Positions 1-12,781 of a stretch of DNA of 31,424 nucleotides are shown here, piece by piece. The translations under genes and the position numbers were made by a program. This stretch comes from Corallochytrium limacisporum (lineage: Eukaryota > Opisthokonta), in the NCBI GenBank assembly GCA_002811645.1, contig PDIP01000116.1, positions 21,700-53,123 of the forward strand, read 5' to 3'. The notes under the pieces were generated by a model, which did not search any database, had not been told where the DNA came from, and was given only the letters and a program-made list of their open reading frames with translations. Numbering within the stretch: the stretch's first letter is position 1; each line of letters opens with the position of its first letter.

Positions 1-3202
<3,202 letters not shown>

Positions 3203-3870
3203 AGATTTGGGCCTGACCTTTCCTTTATCGTTTCATGTTGTCCTCGTTTGGTCAAGAAAAGCACAAAATAGTGTCAATGGTAATAAAACATTGGAAGTCG
3301 ATATCACATGTCTTTTGCGTCGTCCACTTTGACAGAGTCTTTATGTTCGTGAGTGATCACCGTGGCTGTCTCCCGACACTGGGCAAGTCCCGCCTCCCAC
3401 CTCACCAACCTGGCCCCCTCTGCCCGGGGAGGGGGTCCCTTTCCTACCCTCTCCCGTGGGGCCCCATCCTCGCCAGTGGAGAGTTCGGCAGCAGAATTGG
3501 GCAAAACACTGGGGCGCCGCGTCCGGACACTTCTTGTTGATTCCAGCACTTTGGTCCCATCCGCAAGTTATGTACCGGCTTTTGCACAATTGAACTTACG
3601 TTGGTTTTGAAGAATCCAGTTGTGGTCAAGGGTAGTTGAGGACTGAGAGCAGCGCTATCGACCGAGATCAAGAAAGGGATTTACTTTGAGCGCGGAAGCA
3701 GGTGTGAGCCGAGAATGGAAGGGTTTCGTTTGAAGCAATTCAATTTAAGTCAGTAACCACAGAATATAGCATGACGTAAATTCAACAGTTACAAGAGTGT
3801 AGACTCACTAAATGGGGGTTTGTAATTTGCCCATTTGAATCTAGTAGCTAAGAGAGAGGCCACTTCGAGA
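3203..3870. other. intergenic SEC23-VPS39
   Basis: This is 668 bp with no supportable gene. It holds the SEC23 poly(A) signal, a GC-rich block (about 3380-3540) with C-runs and G-runs, then an AT-richer stretch leading to the VPS39 start. The GC-rich block followed by an AT-rich leader recurs in front of several genes here and probably marks the promoter. Confidence 0.5.
3282..3287 (+). terminator. poly(A) signal AATAAA of SEC23
   Basis: A canonical AATAAA lies 80 bp after the SEC23 stop, a normal distance for a short 3' UTR. The next gene starts almost 600 bp later, so this hexamer most plausibly serves SEC23. Confidence 0.6.
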
Positions 3871-6800
3871 ATGCCGGAGCCCTACCTCGCGGAAAAAGTA
3901 GCGGAGCTAGGCTCCGGGGCCACGGTTGAGTCCCTGGAGGTTTACAATGGCATTATTCTCGTCGGTACCAATAAAGGTACCTTGTATGAGTACGAAACCA
4001 AATTGATAGACAATCCGGACTATGGATCCGACAACATCAGTGTAGGTAGCGCAAGTAAAAGATTGCGGGGCCTCGGAAGCAAAACGTCCGTAGGTAGCGG
4101 ATCAGCAACACCGCAGGGTAGCACCTCGGGAGCTTTCGGTTTCACTGAAAAGTTGACAGCAGTCATGGCAGATCTGATAAACTTTGGTGACACAGAGAAA
4201 TCAAAGGCGACAGCACAGGACGAAGGAAACAAACCTCAAAATCTGATTCCGCCTGCTGGGGAAGGTGGAGAAGGATCGTCTCCATCGGGGTCGCCTGTGC
4301 GCAAGACAAAGATCGAACCGAATACAGAAGGAAGATTGCCGGTAACCATCGTAGATGACAATCGGAATCAACCGAAGCGCAAGGTTGTTGCTGTGTTGAA
4401 GCAAGAGATTCATGGCTTTGCGCGGAAGAGCATCACCTGGCTACACGCATTGAGCGTGTGGGGCTATTTGTTTAGCATAGCGGATGGCATGGTACATATT
4501 CACTACTTGAACACCTATGAGCTTACGCGAAGTCTGAACAAAACTAAAGGAGTGACTGCCGTAGCGGTGGATGTTCAAGATGGTTACGGTCACAGCCTGA
4601 CCCTGCGGGATCCCAACGATGCGCAGGAGTTGGCCGCTCTTGCCGCCGGAGGAGAAGTTAAGCTCCGTATTGCAATTGCCGCGAAGCGCAGGCTCTACAT
4701 CTATGAGTTGAGAGGTAGCAATTTCATCGAAACCCACGAACTGGAACTGCCTCAGCCGGCGTCGGATATTGTTTGGGCGGATTCTCGTCTTTGCTGTGCG
4801 CTCGGAAAAGAATACGTCCTCGTCAATGCAACAACGCCGGAGACCCTGCGGTACCGAACGACGCTTGACCAGGGTGAGAGAGACGGCGCTGCCAGTGATG
4901 ACAGCGCCTCAACATTCGCTTCTCGGTCCGAGGATCCGCACCGCATGGGCGGTGGGGCAGCTACATCGCGCCATAAGCAGCGTTTGGTTGAGCTGTTTAG
5001 TAGTGGCAAAGCAACACCTCGAATTGTCCGAAGTGCGGTGACACGGGAGCTATTTCTCTCAAAGGATTCCTACACAGTGGCCATTAATTACGATGGCCGA
5101 CCATCACGGGAGATGGTTCTGCTTTGGAGTGATTTGCCGAACCGAATCGTGCTTCAACAGCCATACGTCATCGGCATGCTCCCAGGATTTGTGGAGATCC
5201 GTACCATGGACACTCGTGAATTAGTGCAGACCATCGATATCAAGCGTACCCAGACTCATGCGCTGTGGGGTCCAACAGCTGGAGGCTATGATCTCAGCAC
5301 CGGAGATCGTCCGCAGGCCATCAGCGCCGGAGGTGGCACAGTGTTCAACAACACTTTGATGCGCACGTTGAGCATGATCAGTGACGGCACCCTGGCCTAC
5401 ACCGAAGACGACCATACTGAACCTAGGGCTGCCGCAGGAAACGGTGCTGCGAGGGAGGACACGCAGCTGGAGCGTGAGAACAGTGCAACGGATTCTATCA
5501 CGACCACCAATTCCGGTCGGCTAGTCCAGGATCGACCCCAGCGACTTTTGCTGTTGGGTACCACATTTGGAATTTGGAACCTGCGCCTGCGGGCCATCGA
5601 CCGACAGATTGATGACCTAGTCAAAGAGCGATGCTACAATGAAGCCCTCATTCTATGCGAATTATTGGATGAGGAGACGGAAATGCAGCGGGCTAAGCGA
5701 GTGCAGAGGATCTTACGACTGCAGTCCTCGCATCTCTTTGCACAGCATCACTTTCGGGAGGCGTTGGCGCTCATGGGCAATCTCGGATACGATACCGCTC
5801 AGATCATCTCCTTCTTCCCGAACATGTGGACCGTTGAGAAAGAGAATCCCGAGACGGGCCAAACTGAGCCCCTGAATACTTTCACGTACAACGCCATGAG
5901 GGCCAAGGACTCACATTCTACCCCAACTAGTCCACCACCGACCTTGGGCAAGGGCAAGCTCCGCCGGCGCGCCTCTCTACGTCACGCTTTCAGGCCACCA
6001 CTAGATCCACCAGTGCTCGAGGGCCGTGCAGAACGGGCTGCACTGAAGGAGCTCGAAGTTTGGCTCACCAAACGTCGCCAGGTCCTCGTCGGCTTGGGCC
6101 TTGCTTGGGATAGAGAAGAAGCCGAAGAGGCTGAACGCATCCGCCGCCGTCAGGAATGGTTGCGGCTACAGGACCAACAGCGTCAGCATCAACAGGAAAT
6201 GGCGGAACGACGGCGCACTAGCCAGGAGCGTCGAGAGAATGGCAGCATCACCAGCGCCGACCAGAAGGGAAAGGCAGCTGCAACAATTAGTGAAGCTGAT
6301 GAGGACAGTGAGGCCACTCAGCCGCTAAGCGAATCGACCACCACCACTAACGCAGCCGCACAAGGACCACAGATGGAGTTCCGAATGGACGCAACACGTG
6401 GTGTGCGTCAGCTACAGAGCTTCACTATTCCTAAGCTCCCTGGTGGTCAGCTCATGGGGGGCTACTCGGCACCCCACAGCGAGTTGACCACGCCACGATC
6501 CGCGATCGGGTCAATCGCAGAGGGAGAAATTGGCCACGGACCAGATGGCGACCATTTCGTAGACCAGGGCCCAACCGTGTGTCTAAACTTGCCTGGCACG
6601 CGCAGTGACCTGGAAAGGGAGCGTACAATCATCGACACGGCCTTGCTCAAAGTTTATCTGCGCACGAAACCCGTGCTTTTGGGACCCTTACTGCGCATTG
6701 ACAATATGTGCCATGTAGAGGAATCTGAACGCGTGCTGATGGAGGCAAGCCGGCTGCGAGAGCTAGTGGACCTGTACCGCGGCAAAGGGCTCCATCGCAA

Positions 6801-8259
6801 GGCCCTGGAACTGCTCTACAACCACAGCGAAGATGTCCAGAGCCCTCTTACCGGCATCTATCCAACAATTGACTACCTCACGCGCCTTGGCCAAACTGAT
6901 TGGGAAATTCTTGGAGAGTACGCCACCTGGGTGCTGAACGAGGACTGGGAGGAGGCAATGACTATTTTCACCGATGATCTAAAGCTGGGTGACCGCTTGG
7001 ATCACGAAACTGTGGCTAAATATCTCCGGCAGAAGTGCGAGGAGGACAAACTGAGCACAATGGCACTGCAACTGTATCTCGAACACGCCATCAATGTGTT
7101 CAAGGACCACTCTCCCTTTCTGCACACTCTACTGATGAAAACGTACATTGATCTTGGCGGAAACGGTTTAAACAATATGGAAGAACGAGACATCAATGAA
7201 GTGGACTGGTCGGTGTCTGCCACGGACTGTGCAGTGAATCCCGTTCTTTTGTCCCTGCGGTCTAAAATTTTGTCGTTTGCCGGTTCATCGCAAGACTACA
7301 ACCCTGATGAAGTTCTACGCGCGTTAGAAAAGGTGGCCCTACTGCCCAAAGGTACTGTCGTGCTTCCATTCAGCGAAGAGCGCGCGTATATCATGGGCCA
7401 GGCGGGCCGGCATCGCGAGGCACTGCGCATCCTGGCCTACACGATGGCAAACCCGGTAAGCGCAAAGCAGTACTGTGACTTTTGGGCCGCCAAGGGTCTA
7501 CCGTCTCTGCACACTGGAAAGGAGAGGGGTGACCATGCCGAAAAGTCCACCTCAACGGCGGCAACTAAGGTTAGTACGGTGGAGAAATTGGCCACACAAA
7601 GCGCAGTATCCGCGACGGCGACACCCACAGCCACGGACGAGCCCAAAGAAGCGCCCAAGACACTTTCAAAACGCAGTAAGCGGAAGCCAAACAAGCGCAG
7701 TGGAGCAAACAAACAGCAGCAGGACGCCACCGCCCGGGACGTTGGAACCAGTAGGGGCAGAGGTAGCGGTAGCGAAGCTGAGCAACACCCACACATGGTC
7801 CTTCTAGATCTGTATCTCAACCCTGAGGAAGGCCAGCAGGTCAACGTGGATGCGGCTCTTGCACTTATCAATGATTCCACGACACGTATTGATTCTGCTA
7901 AGGCCCTGAATTCTTTGCCGGCAGATACACCCATCATTCAGGTCAGCGAATTCCTGTCTGGTTCCCTGCGCCACCTGTCACAATCGAAGAAGGCCAGCAG
8001 TGTGGCCAGCGGCCTTTTGCGGCAGGAGAACTTGCAGGTCCGCCTTGATGTTCTGCGCGCCCAGCAAAGAGCCGTCTACATTGACAAGAACAGTCTCTGC
8101 ATTCTCTGCGGCAAGAAGATCGGAAAGGCGGCGACTGCCTGGCACCCGTACTCCGGGGCCACCGCCCACTACGCCTGCCAGGAGCAACAGGACATTTTGC
8201 AGGGGACAACTACACGGAACGCGCCCACTGGTCACAACACTAGCAACACTGCAGCCTGA
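3871..8259 (+). CDS. VPS39: VPS39/Vam6-like HOPS tethering subunit
   Basis: VPS39 (Vam6) is the HOPS subunit that binds Rab7/Ypt7 and tethers late endosomes and lysosomes or vacuoles. An N-terminal citron-homology (CNH) propeller covers roughly residues 20-570. A clathrin-type helical solenoid follows, with segments closely matching human VPS39 (for example the IIDTALLKVYLRTKPVLL block and the LYRGKGLHRKALELL block). The C-terminal zinc-binding end has C1410-x2-C1413 and H1433-x2-C1436, in a KKIG context typical of VPS39 rather than TGFBRAP1/VPS3. At 1462 residues it is far longer than human VPS39 (886). The extra length is in low-complexity inserts: near residues 50-170 inside the propeller, a charged, probably coiled-coil stretch at about 740-800, and Ser/Thr/Lys/Gln-rich linkers near 1220-1310. 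The open frame extends 12 codons upstream, but only from a TTG, so the first ATG was chosen. Confidence 0.93.
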   Translation: MPEPYLAEKVAELGSGATVESLEVYNGIILVGTNKGTLYEYETKLIDNPDYGSDNISVGSASKRLRGLGSKTSVGSGSATPQGSTSGAFGFTEKLTAVMADLINFGDTEKSKATAQDEGNKPQNLIPPAGEGGEGSSPSGSPVRKTKIEPNTEGRLPVTIVDDNRNQPKRKVVAVLKQEIHGFARKSITWLHALSVWGYLFSIADGMVHIHYLNTYELTRSLNKTKGVTAVAVDVQDGYGHSLTLRDPNDAQELAALAAGGEVKLRIAIAAKRRLYIYELRGSNFIETHELELPQPASDIVWADSRLCCALGKEYVLVNATTPETLRYRTTLDQGERDGAASDDSASTFASRSEDPHRMGGGAATSRHKQRLVELFSSGKATPRIVRSAVTRELFLSKDSYTVAINYDGRPSREMVLLWSDLPNRIVLQQPYVIGMLPGFVEIRTMDTRELVQTIDIKRTQTHALWGPTAGGYDLSTGDRPQAISAGGGTVFNNTLMRTLSMISDGTLAYTEDDHTEPRAAAGNGAAREDTQLERENSATDSITTTNSGRLVQDRPQRLLLLGTTFGIWNLRLRAIDRQIDDLVKERCYNEALILCELLDEETEMQRAKRVQRILRLQSSHLFAQHHFREALALMGNLGYDTAQIISFFPNMWTVEKENPETGQTEPLNTFTYNAMRAKDSHSTPTSPPPTLGKGKLRRRASLRHAFRPPLDPPVLEGRAERAALKELEVWLTKRRQVLVGLGLAWDREEAEEAERIRRRQEWLRLQDQQRQHQQEMAERRRTSQERRENGSITSADQKGKAAATISEADEDSEATQPLSESTTTTNAAAQGPQMEFRMDATRGVRQLQSFTIPKLPGGQLMGGYSAPHSELTTPRSAIGSIAEGEIGHGPDGDHFVDQGPTVCLNLPGTRSDLERERTIIDTALLKVYLRTKPVLLGPLLRIDNMCHVEESERVLMEASRLRELVDLYRGKGLHRKALELLYNHSEDVQSPLTGIYPTIDYLTRLGQTDWEILGEYATWVLNEDWEEAMTIFTDDLKLGDRLDHETVAKYLRQKCEEDKLSTMALQLYLEHAINVFKDHSPFLHTLLMKTYIDLGGNGLNNMEERDINEVDWSVSATDCAVNPVLLSLRSKILSFAGSSQDYNPDEVLRALEKVALLPKGTVVLPFSEERAYIMGQAGRHREALRILAYTMANPVSAKQYCDFWAAKGLPSLHTGKERGDHAEKSTSTAATKVSTVEKLATQSAVSATATPTATDEPKEAPKTLSKRSKRKPNKRSGANKQQQDATARDVGTSRGRGSGSEAEQHPHMVLLDLYLNPEEGQQVNVDAALALINDSTTRIDSAKALNSLPADTPIIQVSEFLSGSLRHLSQSKKASSVASGLLRQENLQVRLDVLRAQQRAVYIDKNSLCILCGKKIGKAATAWHPYSGATAHYACQEQQDILQGTTTRNAPTGHNTSNTAA

Positions 8260-8852
8260 ATATTGAAGCTTTTGACATTCTTATATGCACTGATAAACCG
8301 CGTTAGCATCATCTACCTACTATACAATGACTCCGTTCGCTCCCCCTCGGCCCTCTCTGGCGGTGGGTGCGTGGCTCCGACCCCGCGATTCTCGTAGATG
8401 GTACCACATCGAAACACTAGAGATTGGTGACTGAAGTGCGCAAAGAGGGAAGCCAGGTGGGGGGGGGGAGAGGCTGGTTGGCCCGCAGTGTCCCTCAGCC
8501 AAGGGGAAGGCTTCGCGGACGCACGTGACAAAATAGTAAAATGAAAATCCTTGGGAGGGCGGGTTTCTACACATCGAAAGGAGAGGAGCCGTGAGCACAT
8601 AGTTGCACATCAGAGCAGAGCACAGGGTAGTTCAGAGATCACAGGTGTTTTGTCTCAAATGTGGGCACAGAGTATCGCACTGGTCTAAAAATGGTCAAGG
8701 GAGATATAGCGAAATGGTCGAAAATTTGATGTCGTGAACTGAAGGAGATAAGGGCTGAGACCCGTACGCACGTGTGCCATCAGAATTACGCGAGCCACCA
8801 TGACGACATTCTAAAGGATAAAGAACATTCTGTAGTATATTTAATTAGGATC
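8260..8852. other. intergenic VPS39-mitochondrial protein gene
   Basis: This is 593 bp with no supportable gene. No canonical AATAAA follows VPS39 closely. A GC-rich block with a run of ten G (8459-8468) sits about 400 bp upstream of the next ATG, followed by an A-rich leader. Short open frames on the minus strand are unconvincing. Confidence 0.45.
8459..8468 (+). repeat. G10 homopolymer
   Basis: Ten consecutive G are flanked by other short G-runs. Runs of five to eight G also occur between genes at about 3427, 18191-18206 and 23551-23558. They may form G-quadruplexes or nucleosome-depleted promoter elements, and such runs are also prone to length errors in sequencing. Confidence 0.6.
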
Positions 8853-11800
8853 ATGCTACATAGGCTGAATCACGTACGTACTGTGGGATTTAACGCTGTG
8901 GCGGGATGCGGAAGGGGATTCGGCACGTCTAGGTTCCTACGTTTCCACCCTGGCAAACATCGGGCACCCACAAATTCCAACAACATATCATACCGTCTGG
9001 ATACAAAGACCACAGCAAAACGGAGACGCCTGACACCGATCGAGCGCACTGATAACATAGTAGTCGGCGAAGTCACTACCAAAGCCAAGGGAGAATCGCT
9101 GAGGAGTCTAGCCGGAAGGGATGCGCTGGACGCGCAGAAGGAAGGCGGAGTGGGACGGCAGCACGTTGGCATCGGCCGTACTGCCGCAGAGCAGGAAATT
9201 ATGGCTGCCGAGGGCCTGTGTTTTAATGAGGATGATGGAAGAGCAACTGACTTCACCGATGAGACTTTTATTTCAGGTGAATCAGCAGGAGCAATGGAGG
9301 CGGCATCACAACCCGGTACAACCGAACGAAAACCGAGAAGTGTAGATCATTACGAGGAAAGAGGCGTCCAGGGATTGCCTCGGGGTTTCATGCTGACTTT
9401 GCGAAGTCTCAGTAATGTTCGGGACGTACAAAGCTTTCTGGCAGAGAACATACCACGAGGTACATCGCCGGCGACAGACGCGCTTATTCGGGCTACAGCA
9501 GTGATCCATGGGTCCCTGCTTGTGCGCCAGGGTTTGGCCCCCCCAGACGCCTTGCAGGCATTGGTGGCTTCCTCGCGGGTGTTTGAAAAGTTAGCAGATC
9601 TACCAACAGATGTAGCAAGCGTGAACGTGCCCCCAACAACATTCTACAACCTAGTTACGGCCGTCGCGGTGCACGGGCTCAAATTGCCGGATACGCATCC
9701 GGTGACACTTTTAGCAAGGAGTAACCTACCAACAAAATTATCGAGCAGTGGGTTTCACATGGGCCCCTTACTGTACATCATGCGTCACGTTAGGCTTCCT
9801 TCAGCACTGGAGCAAAATGTGTGGCATACCATGATCACAACATACAAACCATTGGTGGCCAGAATTGTGGAAAACAAATTCCAACTCTTGCGAGAAAAGG
9901 AGCTGTGGGCCCTGTACCTCAAAGGGTCACCAGAGCAGATGGTTCGAGTCCAGACCTCAGTTCCTGGGTTAAGAAAGGACGATCCCGACTACAGACGCAA
10001 AGTCCAAGAGTACCGGAATGATGTAGAACGGCACACTGCAGCGTTTCAGCGTTTGACAGTCATCGACCGCATTGAACGCTTTCTCTCAGAGTTCAATGTG
10101 TACCTGACTGAATATTTCCATAGCAATGCTTGGCGTAGTCACTCAATGTTCTCAGATACAAGCAATGGTACACCGGTACGGAATGATGTGGATGGAACTG
10201 CGCTCTCTTCAAGTCTTCGCAACCATTTGCGGTTGACCCTGGAAGCGGGCATTGTAGACTCGCGGCTGATGAATTACCTAATGTCTCGGGAGGCTCTGAT
10301 CAATGGGCCCAAGCCACAGAAACCCTGGCTTGAGAATTTGCACCTGGCAAACTACTTGCCACAGGCAGAAACCATGCGTGGTTTTCTGCAGATTGCAGAA
10401 GGTCGCAGGATTGTAGAACGCATCATTTCCCAAAACAATTCACCACAACCTTTACCCAGACACCTAGTGATGAGTCCGGATCAAGCTAGCGTGGCGCTCC
10501 ACTTCTGGGAACGTCATTATAATGTCAAGGGAGGACATGAGTTCTTGCACAGTATCGTGGTTGCCACCATGCGTTTGCAGTTCGAAAATATGCGGGGCAA
10601 TCTTCTGCATGTACAGCACATTTGTGATAGCATACTTAGAGGTACCAAGGACCTGGGAGACATCCCTTTGCGTCGCATCCCACGAGACGAAGTGTTGAGT
10701 AGGCTGGTCAGCAATACGAATTGGGGAGGTGTCCGGAACGCTCCAGATGAGTTTGAACAGCTGACAGGCTCCGCCGACTTGGCAAAATCAGATGGTACGG
10801 GTAGTAGACTAGACTTGCAGACTTTGAGACCATCTATGGATACCTTGGAGGCAGACCGGGCTGGCTTTCTGTTCAGCATGAATCGTACGCTCCACGACTG
10901 CTTGGATATGAATGCCCGATACCTACTATTCCGAACTAGTGAGTCTCCCTCATCAAGTGGAACTCCGCTCTCTGTCATCAAAGACTTATCTTTATATCAA
11001 AAGGACGAGATTCCAGAGAAGACCAGGGGTACACAAGAGTTTTGGGACACAGCCTTCGGCCGGTTTTGTTCGCCCAGCGAACTCATGCAAAATCTGTCGA
11101 CTTTCATGGAAGCATCTCTCCAGGGATCCCGCGTGACATCAATGAAGACGCATCTGGAGGTCAACCAGAGGATCGAACAAGCTCTTCTTGCCTATTTGCG
11201 GGACAAGTGGATGGATAAGCAGTTGCGCAATTACGAACCTTATCTCTTTACCTGGGCTGGTCCACGCAAGACCGTACGTAACGTTAAGCCAGGTCGGCTT
11301 CGATTGGAAGGATTACACTCAATCGCCGCAGGCATGTTCAGTACAGGTTACCTATCGCGGGAGATGTGCATGGAGTTGGTGGGTGAATTGGCGAGCGATG
11401 CCTGCCTTGTTGAAGATGACAATGACAGAGCGAAGACGCTGCATACAGCTGCCATTTGCTGTACACCATGGCGGCAAGCCAGTTTACTCAAGGATGACCA
11501 GGCCAGAGAACAACTGGCAAGGGTGCTCGAACGCTGTGACATCGATGCTGAAGCCTTCTTTAAGTCCCGTTTCCGTTGGAAAGCCACAGAGGGCAGTGAG
11601 GGACGCCACAATTTCACGACGGCGCTCCTGCGTGCAGCTTATGACAAGCAGGTCAACGCCATCAGCCCCGGCACTAAACGGACGGCCGCCTGGATGAGCA
11701 GCAGGAATCTGTTACAGAAATCTTTGCCATTCTATCCGTACATGACCACATTGCAACGCAACATTGTTCGCAACATGCAACAGAAGAGCGAAGGTTTGTT

Positions 11801-12146
11801 ATTCAATGTAGGCCCCATGGAGCCCTTCCGACATTCCCTCTACAAATTCGCGGATACCGAGGTAGGCCAGCACACCATTTACATTGACACGATGGCTACG
11901 GGGCACTTCTTTGTTGAAGATGGAGAAAAGTTGCGAAAGAATGCGTTGTGGGATGTGCTTTCAGCGGAAGAGGAGGCTGGCCTCGTGCGGATCCAGAGCA
12001 GTCGTCTCCTGACTGTCTATGGGCCAAAGTATGGCAGTGCCGCACGTCGCGAGATGCTGCGTAGAACAGTGCTTGAGCACCAGAGCAAGCGAAACGAACA
12101 CCAATCCCAGATGGGATTGTTGCCGGAAACAAAAATCAACCAATAA
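8853..12146 (+). CDS. unrecognised large protein, probably mitochondrial
   Basis: I do not recognise a family for this 1097-residue protein. Its first 49 residues contain no Asp or Glu but eight Arg/Lys plus several His and hydrophobic residues (MLHRLNHVRTVGFNAV start, then RGFGTSRFLRF). That is a textbook mitochondrial matrix presequence, with possible cleavage near residue 23-30. The rest is mostly helical in character, rich in charged and aromatic residues, without obvious transmembrane segments, zinc-ligand pairs or a P-loop. A lower-complexity linker (about 50-160) joins the presequence to a long folded region. A role in mitochondrial gene expression would fit the look of the protein but is a guess. 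The open frame extends 27 codons upstream from a GTG; the ATG was chosen because it begins exactly at the presequence. AATAAA follows 40 bp after the stop. Confidence 0.85.
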   Translation: MLHRLNHVRTVGFNAVAGCGRGFGTSRFLRFHPGKHRAPTNSNNISYRLDTKTTAKRRRLTPIERTDNIVVGEVTTKAKGESLRSLAGRDALDAQKEGGVGRQHVGIGRTAAEQEIMAAEGLCFNEDDGRATDFTDETFISGESAGAMEAASQPGTTERKPRSVDHYEERGVQGLPRGFMLTLRSLSNVRDVQSFLAENIPRGTSPATDALIRATAVIHGSLLVRQGLAPPDALQALVASSRVFEKLADLPTDVASVNVPPTTFYNLVTAVAVHGLKLPDTHPVTLLARSNLPTKLSSSGFHMGPLLYIMRHVRLPSALEQNVWHTMITTYKPLVARIVENKFQLLREKELWALYLKGSPEQMVRVQTSVPGLRKDDPDYRRKVQEYRNDVERHTAAFQRLTVIDRIERFLSEFNVYLTEYFHSNAWRSHSMFSDTSNGTPVRNDVDGTALSSSLRNHLRLTLEAGIVDSRLMNYLMSREALINGPKPQKPWLENLHLANYLPQAETMRGFLQIAEGRRIVERIISQNNSPQPLPRHLVMSPDQASVALHFWERHYNVKGGHEFLHSIVVATMRLQFENMRGNLLHVQHICDSILRGTKDLGDIPLRRIPRDEVLSRLVSNTNWGGVRNAPDEFEQLTGSADLAKSDGTGSRLDLQTLRPSMDTLEADRAGFLFSMNRTLHDCLDMNARYLLFRTSESPSSSGTPLSVIKDLSLYQKDEIPEKTRGTQEFWDTAFGRFCSPSELMQNLSTFMEASLQGSRVTSMKTHLEVNQRIEQALLAYLRDKWMDKQLRNYEPYLFTWAGPRKTVRNVKPGRLRLEGLHSIAAGMFSTGYLSREMCMELVGELASDACLVEDDNDRAKTLHTAAICCTPWRQASLLKDDQAREQLARVLERCDIDAEAFFKSRFRWKATEGSEGRHNFTTALLRAAYDKQVNAISPGTKRTAAWMSSRNLLQKSLPFYPYMTTLQRNIVRNMQQKSEGLLFNVGPMEPFRHSLYKFADTEVGQHTIYIDTMATGHFFVEDGEKLRKNALWDVLSAEEEAGLVRIQSSRLLTVYGPKYGSAARREMLRRTVLEHQSKRNEHQSQMGLLPETKINQ

Positions 12147-12781
12147 TGAGAATCAGACGTCCAGCAATGCAAAACAACTCTTGGAAATAAATGTCCATGT
12201 GTGACTTGTAAGAAGCACTCTTTGTGATGTCGATTGATTATATCGGAACAATAGTGGATGCTGAGACCTAGTGGCCTATGTGAGCGACCCCTGGATAGGG
12301 GGACAGCCAGTTCTGATTCTCCCGTTCCTCTGACAATTTTCGATAACAAATTACCCATTTGGCCCCTTCGGTGCCATCACGTAGCTTTCGGTTTGGGAGG
12401 GAGTCTGTTTTCATCACCCACGGCGTACGCAATGAGTGCGGGTCTCGGCAGCTCAGGGAACGCCCAACCCCGATATCCTCCTGTTGGTAGTGGGGAGAAG
12501 GGCAGTCGAGCAAAAAAGAGCCTTGAAGGGGTGTAAGAAGCCGGCACCCACAAGGCCACGTGCAATTGGGACCCAGGGTCGGCGGATTGTTTTAGTTTGG
12601 ATTCTGGTGACATCGTTTGTCAAAAGAAGATATTCAAGGAAGATTGTGTTCTCATACTACTTGTTTACAAAGTACCTGGCAAAAGTTTGGCACATATAGT
12701 GCATGATCCGGGATCAGGCGCAGGTTCTCATGTCACAACCTTGTGCATAGTTGTAATGAGTTCGGAATTGGCCACATAAAC
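12147..12781. other. intergenic, poly(A) site and JmjC promoter
   Basis: This is 635 bp with no supportable gene. It carries the poly(A) signal of the upstream gene near its left edge, then mixed GC-rich and AT-rich sequence up to the JmjC start. Overlapping short open frames on both strands show no conserved motif. Confidence 0.45.
12186..12191 (+). terminator. poly(A) signal AATAAA
   Basis: A canonical AATAAA lies 40 bp downstream of the stop of the probable mitochondrial protein gene, followed by a GT-rich stretch. Both are as expected for a cleavage and polyadenylation site. Confidence 0.6.

Noticed and set aside
3375-3505. Repeated TGGGCAA words in intergenic DNA (also near 19530, 19541, 3827, 29328)
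   Set aside because: A 7-mer is expected several times by chance in both strands of this window and it also occurs inside coding regions.
9930-9965. GGTTCGAGTCC, a perfect tRNA B-box-like sequence
   Set aside because: It lies inside the mitochondrial protein coding frame, with no A-box at the right distance and no cloverleaf.
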